Part shown: positions 1 through 7,327 of the stretch, in pieces
How positions within the stretch are numbered: the first letter of the stretch is position 1
Layout of the letters: each line of letters starts with the position of its first letter
Assembly (NCBI GenBank): GCA_963741845.1
Contig: CAVUJV010000016.1
Span: 620,001-684,000 of the forward strand
Origin: Roseiarcus sp963741845
GTDB taxonomy: Bacteria; Pseudomonadota; Alphaproteobacteria; Rhizobiales; Beijerinckiaceae
Reading direction: 5' to 3'
Length of the DNA: 64,000 bases
The notes under the pieces: model-generated
Told to the model about the DNA's origin: nothing
Database searches by the model: none
The model's input: the letters and a program-made list of their open reading frames with translations, nothing else
Program-made: the position numbers and the translations under genes

Positions 1-686
1 GGCGCATTGGCGAAATGGAAGAGCAAGGCGCAAACCGCGAAGATCACGAGGGGCTTCGTGCGCAGAAGCACGCCGTAATCCGCCGGCGCGCCGTCCCCCT
101 CGCCCTCGCGCCCAAGGTCGCGGGCGCGGTCGTGGTCGATCTTGCCGGGCGGGATCGACAGGACCGCGACCGAGGTCAGGATCGCGAACAGCGGCGCCAG
201 CAGGAACACCGCCCGCTGCGTGAAAAGATATCCCACCCCTGCCGCGATGATCGCGATGGCGATGTTGCCGGCGTGGTTCCACGCCGAATTGCGTCCAAGC
301 CGCCGCGCAAGCGCCGCTTTGGGCGTGAGGCCGAGGGTCAGCGCGGAGACGGCCGGGACGAAGAAATCGCCTGCGACCGCGATGATGACGGTCGCCGCCG
401 CGATCGGCCAGAATTGCGGAAAGCGAAAGAGAATGAGCGCAGCGACCGCCAGCGCAGCCATGACGCCGACGATGGCCTCGCGCTTTCGGGTCGTGAGGTC
501 CATCCAGGCGCCGACCGGAGTCTGAACGGCGAGTCCGAGCAGTCCGCTCGCCGTGACGATGAGACCGACGTCCGTCTGGCTCCAGTGATGGACGGTGACG
601 AGATAGACGTTGATGACGGGGCCGAAGAGATTCCGCACGTCGGCGGACAGGAAGTTCACCGCGTCGAGCGCGTAAGCGACGGCCAT
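1..686 (-). CDS. MFS transporter, copy A (cut by the left window edge)
   Basis: This is the N-terminal part of a major facilitator superfamily permease, nearly identical in DNA to the complete copy at 2505-3740 (constant offset of 3054 bases, so no net frame change). The start is the ATG at 684-686, which yields the same MAVAYALDAVNF beginning as copy B, followed by a hydrophobic multi-span profile. The 3' part lies outside the window, so whether the gene is complete cannot be judged. The substrate is not recognisable. It is transcribed divergently from the small DUF2442 gene at 919. Confidence 0.8.
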   Translation of the reverse strand, partial: MAVAYALDAVNFLSADVRNLFGPVINVYLVTVHHWSQTDVGLIVTASGLLGLAVQTPVGAWMDLTTRKREAIVGVMAALAVAALILFRFPQFWPIAAATVIIAVAGDFFVPAVSALTLGLTPKAALARRLGRNSAWNHAGNIAIAIIAAGVGYLFTQRAVFLLAPLFAILTSVAVLSIPPGKIDHDRARDLGREGEGDGAPADYGVLLRTKPLVIFAVCALLFHFANA

Positions 687-1262
687 CTCGCACCCGGCTT
701 GGGCGCCGCCCCTCCGGCGCATCCCGTTAAACGCGAATTTGGGCGAGGGCGTTCCCGGCTATGGCGCTTCGAGGCCAACCGCGCGGCTCTTATAGTATCT
801 GTTGGCCAATAGGTTGGAACGTTTCAGGCCCGCGGTGTCATGGCCGGCCTTGAGCAGGCTTGACCCGGCCATCTACGAAGTTAAGCTGAGATTCGTGTGT
901 CAACTTGAAGGGCCAGAAGTGGGCGCCTCTGCGACGGCAGTCAGGTTTGACGACAACTCGATGTGGGTCGACCTGTCGGACGGGCGGACGCTCGGCGTTC
1001 CCTATGCGTGGTTTCCGCGCCTCTTGAACGCGACACCAACGCAACGCGCGGCAGTCGAAATCGGCCGTCTTGGGCTGCATTGGGAAGACATCGACGAGGA
1101 TATTTCCATCGCTGGGCTTCTGGCCGGGCGGGGAGATCAGACGGTGAGGCATGAGCCGCCGTCACGAGAGGGCGGAAGCGGGCATGAAAGGCTACGTCGG
1201 CGAAGCCTGCCCGGAATGCGGCAATTTCACGATGGTCCGCAACGGCACGTGCCTCAAGTGCG
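1..1262. repeat. Direct repeat, copy A (MFS 5' part, DUF2442, zinc ribbon)
   Basis: Bases 1-1262 match 3055-4316 in the same orientation with only scattered substitutions, two single-base insertions in copy B (near 772 and 919 of copy A) and a two-base difference near 1160. The match stops inside the zinc-ribbon gene, just after its codons for Cys-Leu-Lys-Cys. The left end of copy A lies outside the window, so the duplicated unit may be longer and may also include the permease that separates the copies. Confidence 0.95.
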
Positions 1263-1344
1263 ACACGTGCGGCGGGACGACGGGGTCGTAAGCGACGCCG
1301 TCCCGGCAGCGAGCGTAAACAGCGTCAGCGGCAGGCCGACTTGA
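919..1344 (+). CDS. DUF2442 domain protein, copy A, altered C-terminus
   Basis: The product carries the DUF2442 signature: an acidic strand ending in LSDGR, then AWFPRLLNATPTQRA and a closing HWEDIDEDISIAGLL stretch, about 75 residues in all. Family members are small, often genome-linked to toxin-antitoxin-like genes, and have no established biochemical role. I chose the GTG at 919 because a GAAGGG-type ribosome-binding site lies just upstream and copy B has an equivalent GTG. Compared with copy B there are two extra bases near 1160, so this copy misses the natural stop and reads on in the wrong frame across the zinc-ribbon gene to 1344. Confidence 0.6.
   Translation: MGASATAVRFDDNSMWVDLSDGRTLGVPYAWFPRLLNATPTQRAAVEIGRLGLHWEDIDEDISIAGLLAGRGDQTVRHEPPSREGGSGHERLRRRSLPGMRQFHDGPQRHVPQVRHVRRDDGVVSDAVPAASVNSVSGRPT
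1184..1291 (+). CDS. Stand-alone zinc ribbon resembling the C-terminus of class II ribonucleotide reductase NrdJ, copy A
   Basis: A 35-residue reading frame, MKGYVGEACPECGNF... with CPEC and CLKCDTC cysteine clusters, closely resembles the extreme C-terminal zinc ribbon of the adenosylcobalamin-dependent reductase NrdJ of alphaproteobacteria, which normally ends a protein of over 1000 residues. Here no reductase is attached: the ATG follows a GGCGGA ribosome-binding site and the frame closes with TAA at 1289. In NrdJ this ribbon is thought to relay thiol reducing power. As a separate peptide its function is unknown; it could be a remnant or an independent small redox or metal-binding protein. 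Confidence 0.6.
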   Translation: MKGYVGEACPECGNFTMVRNGTCLKCDTCGGTTGS

Positions 1345-2501
1345 AATAGGCCCAGAACGAAATCGGGACGCCCTCCCCATGCGCACGCTTGGCGACGATC
1401 AGATTGGCACCGAACCGAGCAAGCGTGAGGTTGCCCGGCAAGCGTCGAGGCCATGGCGATACGAGCCAGGCGCGCGTCGGGTAGTGCAGGCCGGACACGA
1501 AGGGACGCAGGATCAGCACCGCGGGACGTTGCTGAAGATGTTGGAGAGGACCGCGGTCAGGGTCGAAAGCCGCCAGAGGCACGTCGAGGCCGAAACCCTG
1601 GACGAGCGCGAAACGCTCGGGCGTGAGGAGCGCCTTCTCGCGCGGGCGATGACGATGAAGAGCCCGGCGAACAGGACGAGCAACGCCCCGTCGAGTTCGG
1701 CGATAGATCCGCTCCGGCTTGATCGAGCGCGTGAAGAGGAGGATCGCGCGCCGCAATCAGCGCCGCTTCGGCGGGCGGCGCGCCGGCAAAAAGCGCAACC
1801 GCGAGCCCGACCGAGACGACGCAGGCCTTGATGACCTGACCTTTATGAACGCGCTCGACCCGGAGGTCGGGGCTGAAGGCGCCGTGCCGCGAATTCCTTG
1901 CGGAACACAAGCCAGACGATAAGCGACGCTCGCGACGAGGCCGAAGACGGCGACGGGCCCGAGCGAGAGCGTGAATTTGGCGAAGGGAATCCCCGAGGCC
2001 GCGCCGATCGCCATGTTCTGCGGGTTGCCGGTAATGGTCGCGACGCTGCCGCAATTGGAGGCGGTCGCGGTCGCGATCAGATAGGGGATGGGGTTGCGCT
2101 TCAGCGCCCGCATGACCTGCAAGCACGATCGGCGTCATCACGAGACAGATCGCGTCATTGACGAGAAAGGCGGACAGGACTCCGGCCAGCACCGTCACGG
2201 TGACGAGCAGGACGAAAGGCGCATGCGCGTGGCGGATGACGAGCGCGCCCAGCATCCGGAAAGCGCCGGAAACCTTGAGATGCGCGACGACGATCATCAT
2301 GCCGGTGAGCATCGCGATCGTGTCGAGTTCGATGGAGCGGAACGCTTCGTCGAGCTTCATCGGCCCGAGCGCGATCATCGCCGCCCCGCCGAGGAAGGCG
2401 AAGCCGGTGCGGTCGAGGCGCAGGCCCGGAATGCGGCCCGCGGCCACTCCGACATAGGTGAGGACGAGGATGGCGAGGGCGACGGCGGCGGAAAGACTCA
2501 T
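1292..2501 (-). pseudogene. Frame-broken ion/anion permease (ArsB/NhaD/CitT-like superfamily)
   Basis: Read from the ATG at 2501, the first ~130 residues form membrane spans with motifs such as LVNDAICLVMTPIVL. At about 2115 the frame must change to continue with ITGNPQNMAIG and a further span, and another change near 1755-1560 is needed to reach GNLTLARFGANLIVAKRA and a last span ending near 1300. Together these three frames reconstruct a normal-length (about 400 residues) member of the ArsB/NhaD/SLC13 superfamily. It begins three bases after the stop of the MFS gene, suggesting a former two-gene operon. It is either a real pseudogene or affected by assembly indels. Confidence 0.75.
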
Positions 2502-2504
2502 GCG

Positions 2505-3740
2505 TCAGGCTGGTTCCACGGCCGCCGCTTTGCCGCCCGCACGAGCGGACGAGGCTTCGTCGCGCGTCTCGGGCATGAAGAGAAGGAAGACCCCCCAAGC
2601 GACCGCGGCGGCGGCCCCAAGAAAGAGGAACGCCGCCGAATAGCCGAAGCGATCCGTCACGGCCCCGGCCGCCAGCGCGCTGATCGCGGCCCCGACCCCC
2701 TGCGTGGTGGCGACGGCGCCCTGCGCGAGATTGTAGCGGCCGGTCCCGCGCATGATGTCGGCGATCAGGAGAGGCGTCAGCGCCTCATAGACGCCCGCGG
2801 CGACGCCGTCGAGAAGCTGCACGCCGAGAAGCCAGAAGGCGTTGTCGGAGAAGGTGTAGAGAGCCGCGCGGATCGGCAGCACCGCGAAGGCGACGAGGAA
2901 GATCGGCCGCCGCCCGATCCGGTCGGCGTTGCGGCCGACAAAGATGGCGATCGGCAGCATGACGCCCTGCGCCGCCACCATGCAGGCCGAAAGCATCGCT
3001 GTCGCCTCCCCCGGATATTGGAAGGCGAGTTTCTGGCCGACCAGCGGCAGCAGCGGCGCATTGGCGAAATGGAAGAGCAAGGCGCAAACCGCGAAGATCA
3101 CGAGCGGCTTCGTGCGCAAAAGCACGCCGTAATCCGCCGGCGCGCCGTCCCCCTCGCCCTCGCGCCCAAGGTCGCGGGCGCGGTCGTGGTCGATCTTGTC
3201 GGGCGGGATCGACAGGACAGCGACCGAGGTCAGGATCGCGAACAGCGGCGCCAGCAGGAACACCGCCCGCTGCGTGAAAAGATACCCCACCCCGGCCGCG
3301 ATGATCGCGATGGCGATGTTGCCGGCGTGGTTCCACGCCGAATTGCGTCCAAGGCGCCGCGCGAGCGCCGCTTTGGGCGTGAGGCCGAGGGTCAGCGCGG
3401 AGACGGCCGGGACGAAGAAATCGCCCGCGACCGCGATGATGACGGTCGCCGCCGCGATCGGCCAGAATTGCGGAAAGCGAAAGAGAATGAGCGAAGCGAC
3501 CGCCAGCGCAGCCATGACGCCGACGATGGCCTCGCGCTTTCGGGTCGTGAGGTCCATCCAGGCGCCGACCGGAGTCTGAACGGCGAGGCCGAGCAGTCCG
3601 CTCGCCGTGACGATGAGACCGACGTCCGTCTGGCTCCAGTGATGGACGGTGACGAGATAGACGTTGATGACGGGGCCGAAGAGATTCCGCACGTCGGCGG
3701 ACAGGAAGTTCACCGCGTCGAGCGCGTAAGCGACGGCCAT
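2505..3740 (-). CDS. MFS transporter, copy B (complete)
   Basis: A complete major facilitator superfamily permease of 411 residues with about twelve hydrophobic segments. A GLTPKAALARRLGRNSAWNHAG stretch is interrupted here only for length; the loop between spans 6 and 7 (near residue 185-210) is charged, as expected. I chose the ATG at 3740 over the more upstream in-frame codon because MAVAYALDAVNFLSADVRN begins directly at the first conserved segment. The substrate is not identifiable. It sits immediately upstream of the broken permease and is divergent from the DUF2442 gene. Confidence 0.85.
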   Translation of the reverse strand: MAVAYALDAVNFLSADVRNLFGPVINVYLVTVHHWSQTDVGLIVTASGLLGLAVQTPVGAWMDLTTRKREAIVGVMAALAVASLILFRFPQFWPIAAATVIIAVAGDFFVPAVSALTLGLTPKAALARRLGRNSAWNHAGNIAIAIIAAGVGYLFTQRAVFLLAPLFAILTSVAVLSIPPDKIDHDRARDLGREGEGDGAPADYGVLLRTKPLVIFAVCALLFHFANAPLLPLVGQKLAFQYPGEATAMLSACMVAAQGVMLPIAIFVGRNADRIGRRPIFLVAFAVLPIRAALYTFSDNAFWLLGVQLLDGVAAGVYEALTPLLIADIMRGTGRYNLAQGAVATTQGVGAAISALAAGAVTDRFGYSAAFLFLGAAAAVAWGVFLLFMPETRDEASSARAGGKAAAVEPA

Positions 3741-4316
3741 CTCGCACCCGGCTTGGGCGCCGCCCCTCCGGCGCATCCCGTTAAACGCGAATTTGGGCGA
3801 AGCCGTTCCCGGCTATGGCGCTTCGAGGGCCAACCGCGCGGCTCTTATAGTATCTGTTGGCCAATAGGTTGGAACGTCTCAGGCCCGCGGTGTCATGGCC
3901 GGCCTTGAGCAGGCTTGACCCGGCCATCTACGAAGTTAAGCTGAGATTCGTGTGTCAACTTGAAGGGCCAGAATGTGGGCGCCTCTGCGACGGCAGTCAG
4001 GTTTGACGACAACTCGATGTGGGTCGACCTGTCGGACGGGCGGACGCTCGGCGTTCCCTATGCGTGGTTTCCGCGCCTCTTGAACGCGACACCAACGCAA
4101 CGCGCGGCGGTCGAAATCGGCCGTCTTGGGCTGCATTGGGAAGACATCGACGAGGATATTTCCATCGCCGGTCTTCTGGCCGGGCGGGGAGATCAGACGG
4201 TGAGGCATGAGCCGACGGCGAGAGGGCGGAAGCGCGCATGAAAGGCTACGTCGGCGAAGCCTGCCCGGAATGCGGGAATTTCACGATGGTGCGCAACGGC
4301 AGGTGCCTCAAGTGCG
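3055..4316. repeat. Direct repeat, copy B
   Basis: This is the second copy of the 1.26 kb duplication at 1-1262. The two copies are separated by 1.8 kb. Copy B keeps the four-base overlap between the DUF2442 stop and the zinc-ribbon start, so it is the better guide to the ancestral arrangement. Downstream of 4316 the sequence turns abruptly to low-GC DNA. Confidence 0.95.
3975..4241 (+). CDS. DUF2442 domain protein, copy B
   Basis: An 88-residue protein with the full DUF2442 signature (LSDGR, AWFPRLLNATPTQRA, LHWEDIDEDISIAGLL). The GTG at 3975 is preferred; a TTG 15 bases upstream is in frame but places the ribosome-binding site inside the gene. Its stop codon overlaps the ATG of the following zinc-ribbon gene (ATGA at 4238), so the two were probably co-translated. 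The function of DUF2442 is not established; the fixed coupling to an NrdJ-like ribbon is the only contextual clue. Confidence 0.65.
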   Translation: MGASATAVRFDDNSMWVDLSDGRTLGVPYAWFPRLLNATPTQRAAVEIGRLGLHWEDIDEDISIAGLLAGRGDQTVRHEPTARGRKRA

Positions 4317-4405
4317 CCTGTGGCGGAACGTACGAGGTGCGCGGGAGTGAAACGGGGACGCGACACCAAGTCAGAGAGAGAACTTCACTTTCGTCTCCCG
4401 AATGA
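4238..4405 (+). CDS. Stand-alone NrdJ-like zinc ribbon, copy B, divergent tail
   Basis: This 55-residue frame starts with the same MKGYVGEACPECGNF as copy A and keeps CPEC and CLKC, the four cysteines needed for one zinc site. The following DTC of copy A is replaced by AC and the tail runs on for about 25 residues unlike NrdJ. The duplication boundary lies inside this gene, so the tail is probably encoded by unrelated flanking DNA. Whether it is functional is unclear. Confidence 0.5.
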   Translation: MKGYVGEACPECGNFTMVRNGRCLKCACGGTYEVRGSETGTRHQVRERTSLSSPE

Positions 4406-4431
4406 CACAGTTAGACGCGGGCATGTGACGA

Positions 4432-5433
4432 ATGAAAGAAAAGCGATATCAGGTCTTTGTAAGTTCGACGTACGAAGACCTGAAAGAAGAGCAGAAATTC
4501 AGTCTTCGGTACGATGGCACAAGGCTAAATTATATTCCTGCTGGAATGGAATTTTTTCCAGCCTACGATGAGGATCAGCTCCAATTCATAAAGACTATAA
4601 TTAGACGACAGTGACTACTACGTTCTGATCGCTGCCGGACGGTACGGAACAGTAGGGCCGGATGGAATAAGCTTCACCGAAAAAGAGTACCTGTATGCAA
4701 TGGACCGTGGATTGCCGGTGCTGTCGTTCCTTCACGCAAAACCAAACACTCTTCCTTACGAGCACTCGGAGCATTCAGACGAGGGCCGCGCCAAGCTTGA
4801 GAAATTCCGAGAGAATTAGGGACGGTCGGATTGTTAAATTTTGGAACTCGAAGGAAGAGTTAACGCTACAGGTCGCAGAGTCACTGGCGCAAACAACAAA
4901 GATAAAACCAGGCATTGGGTGGGTTCGAGGAGACGTTGTTGGTAGTGTTGAATTGCTTTCAGAGCTTAATGAACTCCGGAAGAAAAACGATCTACTTGAA
5001 CTTAATGTTGATAAACTAGAATCCGCCGCGCATCTGGACGATTTGGCGGACATGGAGGATGAAATTATACTGAAATTCATGACGAGATCAATTAATCGAA
5101 AATCAAAGAGTACAGTCAGTTAAGCTTATTCATGGAAAAAATTATTCGTCTATGATTGGCCCTACTTTCATGGCTCCTCATAAAGAGGATAATATCAACG
5201 GATTATTGGTTTCATATGTTCGGCAACAATTCGGCTGGCGTGGGGCCTGGATCGATGTCCTTGATGAAGACATAGACACAATAAAAATCCAATTTATCGC
5301 GATGGGATTCTTATGCAGCAGAATAGTAACTGAAGGTTCGGTTCAAACGGAAGTCCTTCAATTGACGCCTACTGGCACACGAGCTCTAATAAGCTATAAA
5401 GCAGTGCGCGCAACGCAAGCTGATACCCATTAG
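4432..5433 (+). pseudogene. DUF4062 domain protein, broken by at least three frameshifts
   Basis: The start MKEKRYQVFVSSTYEDLKEE is the diagnostic opening of DUF4062, followed by IPAGMEFFPA. The reading then changes frame near 4606 to give DSDYYVLIAAGRYG and FTEKEYLYAMDRGLPVLSFL, again near 4812 to give RIVKFWNSKEEL and GIGWVRGD with a coiled-coil-like ELNELRKKN, and again near 5085 to give the C-terminal part ending at 5433 (DIDTIKIQFIAMGFL). DUF4062 proteins have a TIR/nucleotide-processing-like fold and are often found in defence islands. Base composition is far lower in GC than the flanks, indicating acquisition by transfer. Confidence 0.8.
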
Positions 5434-5632
5434 ATTACTGTGACAGCGTTACACCCGCTCAAACCGCATTAGCACCTACGCCGCGCTCCCGGCGCTATCG
5501 CGCGCAAGACCCGAGCTCTGACGACAGCAGTCGTGTTTCGCTGCATGTTCATGACCGCTTCATGCACGTGTCATGCAGAGAAAGGCAAGTGGCCGAAGCG
5601 GAGCGCGCCGTCGGACCCCGCTTGGCGATAAG

Positions 5633-6060
5633 GAGTACTTAGCCGACGGCTGTCCTCCGTTGAGGATAGCTCTGCGCTGAGAATGTCGTGAGCCCGCGCT
5701 TCCGGCGGCGCGTTAAGTCGCGGTCGGGTTGGCCGCGGTCATCCCGGGCGCCTCCGGGTCGCTGGTCGAAGGGGCGTCGCCCGCAGTCGGTCGATCGTGT
5801 CATGCCCGCGAAAGCGGGCATCCAGAGCGACGCCGGAACGTGGAGCGCGTCCGTCTGGACCCCCGCTTTCGCGGGGGTGACAAAGGAGCGTACTTAGCCG
5901 ACGGCTTGGTCCTCCGGGCTTAAGGATAGCCCATGCGCTATGCGGTCGTGATCGCCCGCGCTTCCGCGCGGCGGCGGCTCCGAGTCGCTGGTCGAAGGGG
6001 CGTGGCCGCGGATGATCCCGTGTCACTCCCGCGAAAGCGGGAGTCCAGAGCCACAGCGAA
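5633..6060. repeat. Two-copy module with palindromic CCCGCGAAAGCGGG elements
   Basis: The strings ACTTAGCCGACGGCT, CCCGCGCTTCC and GTCGCTGGTCGAAGGGGCGT occur in the same order twice, starting near 5636 and 5891. Each module ends in a palindromic element: CATGCCCGCGAAAGCGGGCA at 5802 with a CCCCCGCTTTCGCGGGGGTG partner at 5861, and CACTCCCGCGAAAGCGGGAG at 6033. Such hairpin-forming elements are widespread between genes in alphaproteobacteria. Confidence 0.8.
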
Positions 6061-6345
6061 GTCGTCGTGGCGAGAAGCGGAAACGGAGAAGGGATGGCCG
6101 GGGCTGCGGCATAGGGAAAGCAGTTCAACAATTTCTTTGGAAAAAGAGAAGTCCGTGGTAGAGATGGCTCTCCGGCCGTTGAAGCACGCGGTGGCCTTCG
6201 GCTGACGGGCCGGTCCGGGGCAGGGGCCGCCTCCCGTTGGAAATTATGCGGTGCAACAGGAGAGTCGACAGTCGGACGGAAATTGCCCAGCCGATCTCGG
6301 CGCGACGAATTCGTCATCTTGAGGAGCCGTGCAAGGCACGGCGTC

Positions 6346-6440
6346 TCGAAAGATGATCCAGCGCGCGGCGCCCGTTGTGCAAGCGGGATCGTTCTTCGAG
6401 GCCGCTTCGCGGCGCCTCAGAACGAGGTCTCAGGGACGGG
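6346..6440. repeat. Dispersed intergenic repeat, copy 1
   Basis: The strings GCGCCCGTTGTGCAAGC, GGATCGTTCTTCGAGGC and CGCTTCGCGGCGCCTCAGAA recur in order near 25175-25250. The core GAGGC...GCTTCGCGGCGCCTC can form a hairpin. It is gene-free in both places. Confidence 0.8.
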
Positions 6441-6458
6441 CTGGGGCGTGACGGTCGG

Positions 6459-6519
6459 ACCACGACGCTAAAATCGACCTCAAGCCTCTGAAATCCCGAG
6501 AATCGAAACGCTGAAATGC
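6459..6519 (+). repeat. 58-base dispersed element, copy 1
   Basis: CACGACGCTAAAATCGACCT and the bases after it match, in inverted orientation and at roughly three quarters identity, the stretch at 13676-13738. Both copies lie in gene-free DNA between divergent or unrelated genes. Its role is unknown. Confidence 0.6.
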
Positions 6520-6601
6520 GGCGGCCCGCCACAATCTCGCCGCCCCGATTTCCGGCTGGGGTCATTGACCTCCGCCCCATGTTCCGGGCAAGCCCCCGCC
6601 C

Positions 6602-7327
6602 ATGCGCAAGCGCGCCGATATTGTCCTCGTGGAGCGGGGTCTCTTCCCAAGCCGGACGCGAGCCCAGGCCGCGATCGACGCGGGCCTCGTCAGCGCCAAC
6701 GGCGAGCCGGTCGCCAAGGCGTCGCAGGAGATCGCCGCCGACGCGGAGATCGCCGCCGAAGCCCCCCACCCCTATGCCTCGCGCGGCGGGCTGAAGCTCG
6801 CCGCCGCCCTCGACGCCTTCGGCCTCGATCCGGCGGGTCTCGCCTGCCTCGACGTCGGCGCCTCGACCGGCGGCTTCACCGACGTTCTGCTCCGGCGCGG
6901 CGCGCGACGGGTCGTCGCGGTCGATGTCGGCCACGGGCAGTTCGATCCGAAGCTCGCGGCCGATCCGCGCGTGCTGTCTCTGGAAGGCCGCGACGCGCGG
7001 ACGCTCACGCTGGCCGATCTCGGGGAGGCGCCGGGAGCGATCGTCTGCGACGTGAGCTTCATCTCGCAGCGGCTGATCCTGCCGCATGTGCTGGCGCTCG
7101 CGGCGGAGCCCGCGTGGCTTGTCAGCCTCGTCAAGCCGCAGTTCGAGGTCGGCCCGCGCGACGTGGTGAAGGGCAAGGTGAGGAGCGAAGCGGCGCTCGA
7201 CCGGGCCTGCGCGGACGTGCGCAATGCGATCGAGGCCGAGGGCTGGGCCGTGCTGGGGCTCATCCCCTCCCCGATCCTCGGCGGCGGCGGCGCGCGGGAA
7301 TTCCTGATCGCGGCGCGGCATGGCTGA
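6602..7327 (+). CDS. tlyA: TlyA family rRNA 2'-O-methyltransferase
   Basis: A 241-residue TlyA-type protein. Residues 1-65 form an S4 RNA-binding domain (MRKRADIVLVERGLFPSRTR, then YASRGGLKL). The FtsJ/RrmJ-like methyltransferase domain follows, with the SAM-binding CLDVGASTGGFTDVLL near residue 80 and CDVSFIS and LVKPQFEVG later. TlyA methylates ribosomal RNA riboses in some bacteria; homologues have also been called hemolysins. The stop overlaps the next gene's start by eight bases, so the two RNA-modification genes are probably one transcript. Confidence 0.9.
   Translation: MRKRADIVLVERGLFPSRTRAQAAIDAGLVSANGEPVAKASQEIAADAEIAAEAPHPYASRGGLKLAAALDAFGLDPAGLACLDVGASTGGFTDVLLRRGARRVVAVDVGHGQFDPKLAADPRVLSLEGRDARTLTLADLGEAPGAIVCDVSFISQRLILPHVLALAAEPAWLVSLVKPQFEVGPRDVVKGKVRSEAALDRACADVRNAIEAEGWAVLGLIPSPILGGGGAREFLIAARHG

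Larger units (their letters stand above)
5434..6601. other. Gene-free, repeat-rich interval
   Basis: No credible gene is seen in this 1.17 kb. It contains palindromic elements with CCCGCGAAAGCGGG cores, a two-fold repeated module (5633-6060), a dispersed element at 6346-6440 that recurs near 25170, and a 58-base element at 6459-6519 that recurs inverted near 13676-13738. Short open frames here, including ones reading PAKAGIQ and TPAFAGVT, are the typical spurious translations of such palindromes. Confidence 0.8.

Noticed and set aside
2088..3908. A 606-codon plus-strand frame opposite the MFS gene
   Set aside because: It is Arg/Asp/Glu-rich, low-complexity, and is the antisense of a real gene.
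5434..6601. CRISPR array among the repeats
   Set aside because: The repeats are palindromic modules of differing length without regular spacers or cas genes.
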